Assembly: GCA_944372575.1 (NCBI GenBank)
Contig: CALVZS010000002.1
Span: 62,001 to 126,000, forward strand
DNA: 64,000 nt
From: an uncultured Clostridia bacterium
GTDB lineage: Bacteria; Bacillota; Clostridia; Christensenellales; Borkfalkiaceae
Reading direction: 5' to 3'
Under the pieces are notes generated by a model that was not told where the DNA came from, made no database searches, and saw only the letters and a list, made by a program, of their open reading frames with translations. A program made the translations under genes and the position numbers. The stretch's first letter is position 1, and each line of letters starts with the position of its first letter. Below are positions 15,882-24,701 of the stretch, piece after piece.

Positions 15882-18338
15882 ATGGAAAAGAAATATTCGA
15901 TCACGGGGATGACATGCGCGGCGTGCTCTTCGGGCATCGAGCGCACCGTGAAAAAACTGGACGGCGTGACGGAGTGCAGCGTGTCTCTGATGGGAGAGAG
16001 CATGGACGTCACGTTTGATGAGAACGTTTTAACGGATGCGGGCATCAAAAAGGCGGTCTCTGGGCTCGGCTACGGCGCCTACGACTACGGGCAGGTGCCG
16101 CAGAAGAGGGAGCGGCGGCTCACGCTGGGCGTGCGCTTCCTCATCTCACTCATTCTGCTCCTGCCCGAGATGTACTTTGCGATGGGGCATATGATCAGCG
16201 AGAATATCGTGCCGCACGGTTGGCTCAATTACGGCTTTCAGGTGGGGCTGACCCTCGCCATTCTGTGTGTCAACTATCAGTTCTTCGTCAGCGGCGTGCG
16301 CGCCGCCGTCAAGCTCGTTCCCAACATGGACACGCTGGTGACGCTGGGCGCGGCGGTATCCTTTGTCTATTCCCTCGTCATGGCGATCGTCACGCCCGAG
16401 CAGCCCACGATGTTCTTTGAATCGGCGGCGATGATCGTCACCCTCGTCACGCTGGGCAAGTGGCTGGAGGACAAGAGCAAGCGGCGCACGGGGCGGGAGA
16501 TCGAAAAACTGCTCTCTCTCGCGCCCGATACCGTCACCGTGGAGCGGAACGGGCGGGAGACGACGATCACGCTCTCCGAGGTCGCGGAGGGAGACATCGT
16601 CATTGTAAAGCAGGGCGAGTCGATCGCCGTGGACGGCACCGTGCTGGAGGGCCATGCCTTTGCCGACCAGTCCGCCGTAACGGGGGAGAGTCTTCCCGTT
16701 GAGCTCTCTGCGGGCAGCCGCGCCATGAGCGCCTGCCTTGTGACGAGCGGGTATCTGAAGATCAGGGCGGAGAAGGTGGGCGAGCAGACCATGCTCTCCT
16801 CCATCATCCGCATGGTGCGTGAGGCGGGCGCGAGCAAGGCGCCCATCCAGAAACTTGCGGACAAGATCTCCGCCGTGTTCGTTCCCGTGGTGCTCGGCAT
16901 CGCGCTCGTCGCCTTTCTCGTCTGGCTGTTTACGACGTGGGATGTGGCGGCTGCGTTCAATTTCGGCGTGAGCGTTATCGTCATTTCCTGTCCGTGCGCA
17001 TTGGGACTTGCCACGCCCGTCGCCGTCATGGCGGCAACGGGGAGGGGCGCGTCGCTCGGCGTGCTCGTCAGGAATGCCGAGGCGCTGCAGCGGGCGGCGG
17101 ACGTCGGAACGGTGCTGCTCGACAAGACGGCGACCATCACCGAGGGCAAACCCTCCGTCGTGTTCTTCGAGGCCTATTCGGACGAGGCGGCGGCGAAGTC
17201 GGCGGCCGGAGCACTGGAGAGCAAACTCAACCATCCGCTGGCGCAGTGCATCGTTGCCTACTGCGGCGCGGGCGGACAGGCGCAGGAGGTGGAATACGTC
17301 GTCGGACAGGGCGCGCGCGGGATCGTGGACGGGCAGGAATATCTGCTGGGGAACGACAGGATGATGGCGGCGCGCGGCGTGGACATATGCGCGCAGCGCC
17401 GTCGCTTTGAGGAGCTCTCGGCGCGTGGGCAGACCGTGCTGTTCCTTGCAAGCGGGGGCAGTGTGATCGCCATGTTCGGCCTCGCCGATACCATCAAGCC
17501 GGGCAGCCGCGCCGCCATTGCACAGTTGCACAGGCTCGGGCTGGAGACGTATATGCTCACGGGCGACAACGCCGCCTGCGCCCGCTCCGTTGCGGAGAGC
17601 GCGGGCATTCCTGCCGATAAGGTCTATGCCGAGGTGCTGCCGCAGGAGAAGCTCAGCCGCGTCATAGAGCACAAGCAGAGGAATGCCGGGCAGGGCAGGC
17701 ACGAGCGGAGGGGCGTCGCCATGATCGGGGACGGCATCAACGATTCCCCTGCTCTGAAAGAGGCGGACGTCGGCATTGCGATGGGCAGCGGGACGGACGT
17801 CGCCATCGAGAGCGCGGACATCGTGCTCATGGGCGGCGACCTCGCCGCTGCGCCCCGCGCCTTTGCGCTGGCAAGGCGCACCATGCGCATCATCAAACAG
17901 AACCTCTTCTGGGCATTCTTTTATAATTGCGTCTGTATCCCGCTCGCGGCGGGCTGCTTCGCAGCGCTGGGCGTCACGCTCAACCCCATGATCGCGGCGG
18001 CGGCGATGAGCTGTTCCTCGCTGTTCGTGGTGGGCAATGCGCTGCGCCTGACGGTGTTCATGCGCGGCAAGAGCGGCAAGAAATATAAAAATCAACTCCC
18101 GCAGGGAGAGCAAAAAGGAGATATTACCATGAAAAAGTTACTCAAAGTGGAAGGCATGATGTGCCAGCATTGCGTCAAGCACGTCACCGACGCGCTGATG
18201 GGCGTTGCGGGCGTGACGAGCGTGGACGTCAACCTCAAAAAGAAGGGCGCGCTTGTCGAGTGCAGCGATGACGTGACGGATGAAGCGCTCACCGCCGCCG
18301 TCAAAGCGGCAGGGTACGATGCTGCCGTCGTCGGCTGA
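15882..18338 (+). CDS. copA: Cu(+)-exporting P1B-type ATPase with an extra C-terminal CopZ-like domain
   Basis: CopA pumps Cu(I) out of the cell. The 818-residue product has an N-terminal HMA domain (GMTCAAC, C12/C15), membrane helices, TGES in the actuator domain, the CPC transport motif (C370-P-C372), and the phosphorylation site at D414. ATP-binding motifs include an HP pair in NHPLA, then MLTGDN and GDGINDSP. Two oddities stand out. The P-loop reads DKTAT rather than the near-universal DKTGT. After the last helix a hydrophilic linker (about 727-749) leads in frame into a complete second HMA domain from M750 (C761/C764), where CopZ would normally be a separate gene. AGGC-type ribosome binding sites precede the start. 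Confidence 0.93.
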   Translation: MEKKYSITGMTCAACSSGIERTVKKLDGVTECSVSLMGESMDVTFDENVLTDAGIKKAVSGLGYGAYDYGQVPQKRERRLTLGVRFLISLILLLPEMYFAMGHMISENIVPHGWLNYGFQVGLTLAILCVNYQFFVSGVRAAVKLVPNMDTLVTLGAAVSFVYSLVMAIVTPEQPTMFFESAAMIVTLVTLGKWLEDKSKRRTGREIEKLLSLAPDTVTVERNGRETTITLSEVAEGDIVIVKQGESIAVDGTVLEGHAFADQSAVTGESLPVELSAGSRAMSACLVTSGYLKIRAEKVGEQTMLSSIIRMVREAGASKAPIQKLADKISAVFVPVVLGIALVAFLVWLFTTWDVAAAFNFGVSVIVISCPCALGLATPVAVMAATGRGASLGVLVRNAEALQRAADVGTVLLDKTATITEGKPSVVFFEAYSDEAAAKSAAGALESKLNHPLAQCIVAYCGAGGQAQEVEYVVGQGARGIVDGQEYLLGNDRMMAARGVDICAQRRRFEELSARGQTVLFLASGGSVIAMFGLADTIKPGSRAAIAQLHRLGLETYMLTGDNAACARSVAESAGIPADKVYAEVLPQEKLSRVIEHKQRNAGQGRHERRGVAMIGDGINDSPALKEADVGIAMGSGTDVAIESADIVLMGGDLAAAPRAFALARRTMRIIKQNLFWAFFYNCVCIPLAAGCFAALGVTLNPMIAAAAMSCSSLFVVGNALRLTVFMRGKSGKKYKNQLPQGEQKGDITMKKLLKVEGMMCQHCVKHVTDALMGVAGVTSVDVNLKKKGALVECSDDVTDEALTAAVKAAGYDAAVVG
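18129..18338 (+). CDS. copZ: Possible free copper chaperone CopZ from an internal start in copA
   Basis: The last 69 residues of the copA reading frame form a complete HMA copper chaperone (C12-x2-C15 counted from this ATG). A strong ribosome binding site, AAAAAGGAG at 18112-18120, lies 8 bases before ATG 18129, exactly where an independent copZ would have one. Translation could therefore begin here and give free CopZ as well as the CopA fusion. The alternatives are a recent loss of the copA stop codon or a base error in the sequence: reading one base off would give a stop overlapping this ATG. Confidence 0.5.
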   Translation: MKKLLKVEGMMCQHCVKHVTDALMGVAGVTSVDVNLKKKGALVECSDDVTDEALTAAVKAAGYDAAVVG

Positions 18339-18359
18339 TGCCAAAAAGAGGAACTTCAT

Positions 18360-18400
18360 GTGCGGCGGCCGCCCTGCGGGACGGCCGCCGCACCGCTTTT
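18360..18400 (+). terminator. Terminator of the csoR-copA operon
   Basis: A 12-bp perfect stem GTGCGGCGGCCG/CGGCCGCCGCAC (18360-18371 with 18382-18393) is followed by CGCTTTT, a short T-run. Confidence 0.8.
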
Positions 18401-18487
18401 CCGGACAAAATTCGCCCGACTCTGACATGATCTCTATGTGTGTACAGGTGAGCATGTGATATCCTTGTCAAAAAAAGGAGGATCGCC

Positions 18488-18823
18488 ATGCAGACGCTAC
18501 TATTGGACAGACGCACACAAGATATGATCGAGGGGTATGTTCCGGAGGGGGATGTCCTCACGGCGCTCGTGCGCTTTTTCTCCATCTTTGCGGACAGCAC
18601 GCGTTTGCGTATGCTCTCCGCGCTCGCCATCTCGGAGATGTGCGTGACGGACATTTCACGGGTTTTGGGCATCAACCAGACGACGGTCAGCCACCAGCTG
18701 CGCTTTTTGAAGGATGCCGGCATGGTGCGCTGTCTGCGCCATGGCAAGATCATTTTTTACTCCCTCTCCAACGACATCGTGAACGACGTCCTCTTAAAGG
18801 GCGTGGAATTTCTGGGGTACTGA
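18488..18823 (+). CDS. ArsR/SmtB family transcriptional regulator
   Basis: The 111-residue winged helix-turn-helix protein has the ArsR-family run FSIFADSTRLRMLSAL (about 31-46) and the recognition helix NQTTVSHQLRFLKDAGMV. In many metal sensors helix alpha-3 reads ELCVCDL; here it is SEMCVTDIS with one Cys, so the classic alpha-3 thiolate pair is not complete and the inducer is unknown. AAAGGAGG precedes the ATG. There is no target gene beside it: the copper operon ends upstream and uvrC has its own promoter, so it may act in trans or only on itself. No clear promoter was recognised. Confidence 0.88.
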   Translation: MQTLLLDRRTQDMIEGYVPEGDVLTALVRFFSIFADSTRLRMLSALAISEMCVTDISRVLGINQTTVSHQLRFLKDAGMVRCLRHGKIIFYSLSNDIVNDVLLKGVEFLGY

Positions 18824-18839
18824 TCCGCCGCGCAGGCGC

Positions 18840-18891
18840 GATCATGCACCGCGGGCGGGCAGAGCGATCATGCGCCGCGGGCGGGCAGAGC
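18840..18891 (+). repeat. 26-bp tandem duplication feeding a terminator arm
   Basis: Two copies of a 26-bp unit (18840-18865 and 18866-18891) differ at one base. The second copy supplies the left arm of the terminator; the first carries nearly the same arm and could pair with the right arm instead. Confidence 0.85.
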
Positions 18892-18914
18892 GATCTGCCC
18901 GCCCGCGGCGTTTT
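18873..18914 (+). terminator. Terminator after the arsR gene
   Basis: A 17-bp perfect stem (18873-18889 with 18894-18910, loop GCGA) is followed by TTTT. It lies 50 bases after the arsR stop and before the uvrC promoter. Confidence 0.88.
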
Positions 18915-18944
18915 GCGTGTTTTCGGAATATTTCCCGCATTTGC

Positions 18945-18973
18945 TTGAAAAATACGCGCAAAGCGTGTATAAT
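18945..18973 (+). promoter_or_regulatory. uvrC operon promoter, leaderless arrangement
   Basis: TTGAAA (18945-18950), 17-bp spacer, TATAAT (18968-18973). Six bases separate the -10 box from the uvrC ATG at 18980, so transcription should start on or next to the start codon. Confidence 0.85.
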
Positions 18974-18979
18974 GGAGGC

Positions 18980-20794
18980 ATGAGCGAGAGCGTCATCCGC
19001 GAAAAATTAAAACTGCTGCCCGACAGCCCGGGGGTCTATCTCATGATGGACGCGGACGGCGTGATCATCTATGTGGGCAAGGCGCGCGTACTCAAAAACC
19101 GCGTGCGGCAGTACTTCCATTCCTCGCTCAAGTCTCCCAAAGTGCAGGCGATGGTGGACAACATTGCCGACTTCGCCTACGTCGTCACGCCCACCGAGGT
19201 GGACGCGCTCGCACTGGAAAACACCTATATCAAGAAGTACAAACCTAAATACAACATTCTGCTCAAGGACGACAAGACGTACCCCTATATCAAAGTTTTT
19301 ATCCGCGAGGAATTTCCTCATATCGGCATCACGCGCAGGGTAAAGCGGGGGGACGGGCGCTACTTCGGCCCCTTCATGGGGGGGATCGCCGCCAAGGAGA
19401 TCGTGGACGTGGCGGCGAAGGTCTATCACATCCGTACCTGCACGGCAGCCGTCAGGGAAAAGCCCGCAAAGCCCTGTCTGGAATATCATCTCGGGCGGTG
19501 CGGCGCGCCGTGCGCCCACCTCATCCCGCGCGAGGAATACGCGCAGCTTGTGGAAAAGGTACTCGCCTTTCTGGCGGGCGACTATGAGGAGGCGGAGCGT
19601 ATCCTCACCCGGAAGATGACCGCCTTTGCCGAGAACGAGGAGTTCGAACTCGCCATGGAGTACCGCGACCGCATCGAGATGCTCTCCCGCCTGGGCGAGC
19701 GGCGCATCACGGCGATGCCGCGCGATGTGGACGCCGATATATGGGCGTTCGAGGCCAACGGGCTGTACGCGGCGGCGAGCGTGCTGCTCACGCGGGGCGG
19801 AATCATGCAGGGCAGCCGCAACTTTTCCCTGGACGACGGCGCGGCGGAGCGCGGGGAGAGCTTCCTCTCCTTCCTCACGCAGTACTATTCCGCGCACGAA
19901 CTGCCGCACGAGCTGGTCGCCGACGAGCCGTTCGACGAGGCGCTCTTTCAGGCGTATGCCGAGCAGCGTGCCGGACGCAAAATCACGATCACACGCCCCA
20001 AGTTCGGCATCCGCCGCGAACTCCTGGACATGGCGAAGGGAAACGTCAGGGAGTACCTGGAAAAATCGGTGTCCGCCATTGCCCACCGAGACGATATGAC
20101 GACGGGCGCCTGCGAGCGCCTTCGGGCGCTGCTCTCCCTTTCCCGCTATCCCAAGCGCATGGAGTGCTACGACATCTCCAACATTTCCGGCGTGGACAAG
20201 GTGGGCAGCATGGTGGTCTTTACGGACGGCGAGGCGGACAAAGTCCAGTACCGCCGCTTCCGCATCCGCACGGTGGAGGGGGCGAACGACTTCGCCTCGC
20301 TGCAGGAGGTGCTGCGCCGCCGCCTTGCCAAACTGGGAACGCCTGAGGAGGAGCGCTTTGCCAGGCCGCAGCTCATCGTCATCGACGGCGGCAGGGGGCA
20401 GCTCAACGCGGTTCATGCGATCTTCGAGGAGCTGGGCATAAACGATATCGACCTCATCGCCCTTGCCAAGCAGGAGGAGGAAGTGTACACGCTCTCCTCG
20501 GACACCCCCGTGCGCATCGACCGGCGCGACTACGCCCTGAAGGTTCTTCAGCGCATCCGCGACGAGGCGCACCGCTTCGCCATCACCTATTTCCGCAGCC
20601 TGCACTCCAAGCGCAACCTCGCCTCCGTACTCGATGAGATCGGGGGTGTGGGCAAGAGCAAGCGCACGGCGCTCATGCAGGCGTTCGGCGACATTGACAA
20701 GATCATGCACGCAAGCGAGGAGGAACTTGCCAAGGTGCCGGGCATCGGCCCCGCCCTTGCCGCGCGCATCCGCAAATACTTCGAGGAATTATGA
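18980..20794 (+). CDS. uvrC: Excinuclease ABC subunit C
   Basis: UvrC makes both incisions in nucleotide excision repair. The 604 residues show the N-terminal GIY-YIG nuclease (LPDSPGVYLM...IIYVGKA at about 11-34), a UVR motif near 200-235, the C-terminal RNase H-like nuclease (ECYDISNISG... and VIDGGRGQ) and two helix-hairpin-helix motifs at the end (VPGIGPALAARI). The start at MSESVIREKL fits the family; the in-frame ATG at 18917 lies upstream of the promoter. GGAGG lies 1 base before the ATG, too close to work in the usual way, which agrees with a leaderless transcript. The stop overlaps the next gene. Confidence 0.96.
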   Translation: MSESVIREKLKLLPDSPGVYLMMDADGVIIYVGKARVLKNRVRQYFHSSLKSPKVQAMVDNIADFAYVVTPTEVDALALENTYIKKYKPKYNILLKDDKTYPYIKVFIREEFPHIGITRRVKRGDGRYFGPFMGGIAAKEIVDVAAKVYHIRTCTAAVREKPAKPCLEYHLGRCGAPCAHLIPREEYAQLVEKVLAFLAGDYEEAERILTRKMTAFAENEEFELAMEYRDRIEMLSRLGERRITAMPRDVDADIWAFEANGLYAAASVLLTRGGIMQGSRNFSLDDGAAERGESFLSFLTQYYSAHELPHELVADEPFDEALFQAYAEQRAGRKITITRPKFGIRRELLDMAKGNVREYLEKSVSAIAHRDDMTTGACERLRALLSLSRYPKRMECYDISNISGVDKVGSMVVFTDGEADKVQYRRFRIRTVEGANDFASLQEVLRRRLAKLGTPEEERFARPQLIVIDGGRGQLNAVHAIFEELGINDIDLIALAKQEEEVYTLSSDTPVRIDRRDYALKVLQRIRDEAHRFAITYFRSLHSKRNLASVLDEIGGVGKSKRTALMQAFGDIDKIMHASEEELAKVPGIGPALAARIRKYFEEL

Positions 20795-21606
20795 AATATC
20801 CGCTCTTTTTATCCGACTTTGACGGGACACTCGTCCGCGCGGACGGAACGGTCTCGGAAACCAACAAGCGCGCCATTGCCGCGTACCGCGCGGCGGGAGG
20901 GATCTTTGCCGTATGCACGGGCAGGGGGCTTCCCGCCATCCTTCCGCGGCTGAAGGAACTCGGCCTGACCGACGGGCTGGTCGTCGCCTATCAGGGAGCA
21001 ACGATCGCCGACATCGCCACGGGGGCGCTGCTCAAAGACGACGGCTTTACGCGTGAGGAGGCGGTGAAAGCCGTGCGCCTTCTGGAGGAGGACGGCCGCC
21101 ACGTTCACATCTACACGGTGGACAAGCTGTATTCCAACGTGGAGGACGACGCGCTGCATATGTATGAACGTATCTGCGGTGTCAGGGCGGAGATCATCAG
21201 GGATGTGCCGCTTTCTGAATTTATCCTGTTGAAAAACCTGCGCATCGTCAAAGAACTTGCGATGGTGCGCCCGCAGGAGCGCCGCCCGCTCGTCGAGTGG
21301 CTCTCCTCCCGCCTCGGCGAGGGGTTTTATGTGACCTGCTCGGCGGACTTTCTGGTGGAGGTCATGCCGGCGGGGCAGAGCAAGGCGGCGGCCGTCGATT
21401 TTCTCTGCAATTATTATCACATCCCGCGTGAGAAGTGCGCCGCCATCGGCGATCAGCTCAACGATCTGCCCATGATCGCGCGCGCAGGCGGGAAATTTGC
21501 CGTCGCCAACGCGGAGGAGACGCTGCGCCGCCATGCGCAGACGGTCGCCTCGGTGGAGGAGGACGGCGTGGCACAGGCACTTTCCGTTGCGATGGGGGAG
21601 GAATAG
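20791..21606 (+). CDS. HAD-superfamily hydrolase, Cof type (phosphatase)
   Basis: The 271-residue protein has the HAD motif DFDGT (D9 nucleophile, D11), motif II TGR, a large C2-type cap domain in the middle, a Lys in GQSKAAAV, and motif IV GDQLNDLPMI. This is the Cof/YidA subfamily, which dephosphorylates sugar phosphates, nucleotides or cofactors with broad specificity; the true substrate cannot be read. Motif IV is usually GDxxND. The gene overlaps the uvrC stop by 4 bp and is followed closely by hprK, so it is part of the operon. Confidence 0.9.
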   Translation: MKYPLFLSDFDGTLVRADGTVSETNKRAIAAYRAAGGIFAVCTGRGLPAILPRLKELGLTDGLVVAYQGATIADIATGALLKDDGFTREEAVKAVRLLEEDGRHVHIYTVDKLYSNVEDDALHMYERICGVRAEIIRDVPLSEFILLKNLRIVKELAMVRPQERRPLVEWLSSRLGEGFYVTCSADFLVEVMPAGQSKAAAVDFLCNYYHIPREKCAAIGDQLNDLPMIARAGGKFAVANAEETLRRHAQTVASVEEDGVAQALSVAMGEE

Positions 21607-21615
21607 GGAGGAATT

Positions 21616-22542
21616 ATGACAGAGAATATTTTGCCCAAGGAAACGGTCATGCTCGACAAGTTCGCTTCCGATCTGGGGCTGGAAATGCTGTATGCGGGCA
21701 GGGGCATCATCACGCTCACCAGCATCAGCGTCGACCGCCCCGGGCTGCGCCTTGCCGGGTTCTTCAGCTATTTTGATACGCAGCGCATCATGCTCATCGG
21801 TCTGACCGAGCATGAGTATCTGCATTCCTTCCCCTCCGAGGAGCGGCTGGAAAAGATCCGCCGCCTCTTTGACTGCGGCGAGATCCCGTGCGTCATCTTC
21901 GCGCGCGATCTGCCCGTTCTGCCCGAGTTCATGGAGTGTGCCCGCGCCACGCAGACGCCCATCTTCCGTTCGGGCAAGATGACCTCCTCCGTCACGGTGG
22001 ATCTGTGTATCTACCTCAACCGCCTGCTTGCACCCACGACCACCATGCACGGCGTGCTCATGGACGTGTTCGGCGCGGGGATCCTGCTCACGGGCAACAG
22101 CGGCGTGGGCAAGAGCGAGACGGCAATGGAACTCATCAAGCGCGGACACCGCCTGGTCGCGGACGACTCCGTGCTCATCAAGCGCATCGAGAACGAACTC
22201 GTCGGCACCGCGCCCGAGCGCATCCGCTACTTCATGGAACTGCGCGGCATCGGCATCATCAACGTCAAGAACATGTACGGCTCGGGCGCCGTGATGACGG
22301 AGAAGGCGATCGAACTGGTCATGGAGCTGGAGCCGTGGCGCAAGGACAAGGAATATGACCGCATCGGCGGGGAGGACAGCAAGGAGACCATCCTCGGGCT
22401 GGAGATCCCCAAACTCACCGTGCCGGTCAGCGCGGGGCGCAACCTTGCCATCCTCATCGAGGTCGCCGCGCGCGACCAGCGCCTGAAGAATATGGGCTAC
22501 GATGCGGCGCAGGAACTCATTGCCCGCACGATCGGACGATAA
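21616..22542 (+). CDS. hprK: HPr kinase/phosphorylase
   Basis: HprK phosphorylates and dephosphorylates Ser46 of HPr and so controls carbon catabolite repression in Gram-positives. The 308-residue product has an N-terminal regulatory domain, the Walker A loop GNSGVGKS (about 160-167), ADDSV, and the signature GIINVKNMYG with the downstream conserved helix. Length and motifs are typical. It overlaps the next gene by one base (TAATG). No ptsH or ccpA gene is in the window. Confidence 0.96.
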   Translation: MTENILPKETVMLDKFASDLGLEMLYAGRGIITLTSISVDRPGLRLAGFFSYFDTQRIMLIGLTEHEYLHSFPSEERLEKIRRLFDCGEIPCVIFARDLPVLPEFMECARATQTPIFRSGKMTSSVTVDLCIYLNRLLAPTTTMHGVLMDVFGAGILLTGNSGVGKSETAMELIKRGHRLVADDSVLIKRIENELVGTAPERIRYFMELRGIGIINVKNMYGSGAVMTEKAIELVMELEPWRKDKEYDRIGGEDSKETILGLEIPKLTVPVSAGRNLAILIEVAARDQRLKNMGYDAAQELIARTIGR

Positions 22543-24701
22543 TGGCAGAACTTCTGGCCCCTGCGGGCAGCGAACAGTCGGCGTATGCGGCGCTCCGTGC
22601 GGGCGCGGATGCGCTTTATCTTGGCATGACGCGATTTTCCGCGCGCGAGAGCGCGGAAAATTTTTGTGCTTCTTCGCTGGAGAAGCTCGCGCGGGAGGCA
22701 CACCTTCTGGGGGCGAAGGTGTACGTCGCCCTCAATACACTCGTCAAAGACGGGGAACTTTCCGACTTCTTTTCGGCGGCGCGCGAGGCGTGGAATGCGG
22801 GCGCGGACGCCATCCTGATACAGGACTTTTTTTTGGGGAAGGCGCTCAAAGAGATGTATCCCGCCATCGAGCTGCACCTCTCCACGCAGGCGGGGTGCTG
22901 CAACGAGCACGGCGCACGGCTGGCAAAGGAGTGCGGCTTTTCGCGCGTGGTGCTCGCGCGCGAGACCCCGGTCGCGGACATTGCGCGCATCTCCCGGATC
23001 ATTGAGACAGAGGCGTTCGTGCAGGGGGCGCTGTGTACCTGCTTTTCGGGGCAGTGCTATCTCTCCTCTTTTGCGGGCAACAATTCGGGCAACCGCGGCA
23101 GGTGCAAGCAGCCCTGCCGCAGACAGTATACCATCGACCGCGCGGGGTTTGACGCTCCCGCCTATGTGCTCTCCCTTGCCGATCTTTCGGTGGGGGAGCG
23201 GGTGCGCGACCTGCTCGCGGCGGGCGTGACCTCGCTGAAGATCGAGGGGCGGCTGCGCTCCGCGGCATATGCCTGCGCGGCGGTGGAGTATTACCGTGCG
23301 ATCCTGGACGGCGCGCCGGAGGGGGAGCGCGCGGCTGCACTCTCCCGCCTGAAGCGCGCCTTCAACCGCGGCGATTACACGCGCGGCCTCGCCTTCGGAC
23401 AGGACGAAAATCTGCTCTCCCGCAATGTGCAGGGCCACATCGGCGAGCGCGCGGGGACGCTCTCGCGCATTGGCGGAAGATATTTTTGCAGGAGCGCCTT
23501 CGCCGCGCGGACGGGGGACGCCTTCAAGATTTTGCGCGGCGGGAAAGAGGTCGGAGGCGCGCAGTTTGCGGGTGCGGGGAAGGGGGGATTCTACCTCTCC
23601 TCGCGCGAGCGCCTTTCGGAGGGCGACGAGGTGCGCGTCACGCTGGACACCTCCCTTGCGGAGCGCGCCCTCTCAAACGAGAGAAAGCGCCCCGTGCGCG
23701 TGCGTGTCACGCTGCTTGCGGGACAGGAGATGCGCGCCGAGGGGGAGGGTGTCTCCCTCGCGGGCGCAGTGTGCGAGCCGGCGAGGAGCGCGCCGCTCAC
23801 GCAACAGGACATCGCCTCCTGTTTTTGCAGGACGGACGCCCTTCCCTTTGCGCCCGAGGTCACGGCGGAGACGGACGGGGTGTTTGTCCCGAAGTCCGTC
23901 CTCAACGCCTTTCGCCGCGCCTTTTATGCCGCGCTTGCAGACCGCCTCGCGCCGCCGCGCACGCCCCTTGCCGAAAAGCCCGTGCCCATGCCCGCGTTCA
24001 TGGCGGAGCAGGGGGGCATGACCGCGGTCATTTCGGCGGGGGATACCGTGCCGGAGGGTGCGGACATGGTCATCTGGAAACCCGTGGACTATACGGACAT
24101 GGCGCCCCCCGAGGGGGCATGGCTGTACCTGCCGCCCCTGCTCACGGCGGCGGACGAAGCGTGCATCGCGCCGCAGCTTGCCCGCTTTGCGGGCGTGTAC
24201 TGTGAGGGGACGTACGGCATCGCATTCGCGCGGAAATACGGCGTAAAGCTGTTTGCGGGAACGGGGTGGAACCTCACCAACCGCATTTCCGTCGCTGCCG
24301 CCCTGCAGCGGGCGGAGTATGTCGCCCTCTCCAAGGAGCTTACCCTGCGCGAGCAGGACGCGCTCGCCGCCCGCGGCGTGTTTGCACTCGCGGCGGGGGA
24401 GATCAAGGTGATGGATCTCGCCTACTGCCCGTTCGGCAGGACGTGCGCTTCCTGCGACAGGCGGGAGCGTTATACGCTCACGGATGAGGCGGGGAGGACG
24501 TTCCCGCTGCGCCGCTATCGCGCCGCGGACGGGTGCCGCTTTGAAGTATATAACTGTGCGTCGCTTGCGGCGGGGGTGCGCCTTGCTTCGGCGCTTGCCG
24601 ACTGTTCGCTCGGCGATCTCACCGCGGCGGGCTGTGCGCGCGCTCCGGCGGGGAAACTTCCCGGCGCAACGCGCGGCCACGCCGAAAGGAGCCTGCTATG
24701 A
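22542..24701 (+). CDS. Peptidase U32 family protein (two-domain YhbU/TrhP-like)
   Basis: U32 proteins are Fe-S proteins; several make prephenate-dependent 5-hydroxyuridine in tRNA, and older names call them collagenase-like proteases. The 719-residue protein has the N-terminal U32 barrel (ELLAPAGS, then the Cys-rich block CTCFSGQC..CKQPCR near 166-190, which probably holds a 4Fe-4S cluster) and a SLKIEGR motif. A C-terminal domain ends with a further Cys set CPFGRTCASCDRR. It starts one base inside the hprK stop and overlaps mutS2 by 4 bp. The exact substrate is uncertain. Confidence 0.9.
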   Translation: MAELLAPAGSEQSAYAALRAGADALYLGMTRFSARESAENFCASSLEKLAREAHLLGAKVYVALNTLVKDGELSDFFSAAREAWNAGADAILIQDFFLGKALKEMYPAIELHLSTQAGCCNEHGARLAKECGFSRVVLARETPVADIARISRIIETEAFVQGALCTCFSGQCYLSSFAGNNSGNRGRCKQPCRRQYTIDRAGFDAPAYVLSLADLSVGERVRDLLAAGVTSLKIEGRLRSAAYACAAVEYYRAILDGAPEGERAAALSRLKRAFNRGDYTRGLAFGQDENLLSRNVQGHIGERAGTLSRIGGRYFCRSAFAARTGDAFKILRGGKEVGGAQFAGAGKGGFYLSSRERLSEGDEVRVTLDTSLAERALSNERKRPVRVRVTLLAGQEMRAEGEGVSLAGAVCEPARSAPLTQQDIASCFCRTDALPFAPEVTAETDGVFVPKSVLNAFRRAFYAALADRLAPPRTPLAEKPVPMPAFMAEQGGMTAVISAGDTVPEGADMVIWKPVDYTDMAPPEGAWLYLPPLLTAADEACIAPQLARFAGVYCEGTYGIAFARKYGVKLFAGTGWNLTNRISVAAALQRAEYVALSKELTLREQDALAARGVFALAAGEIKVMDLAYCPFGRTCASCDRRERYTLTDEAGRTFPLRRYRAADGCRFEVYNCASLAAGVRLASALADCSLGDLTAAGCARAPAGKLPGATRGHAERSLL

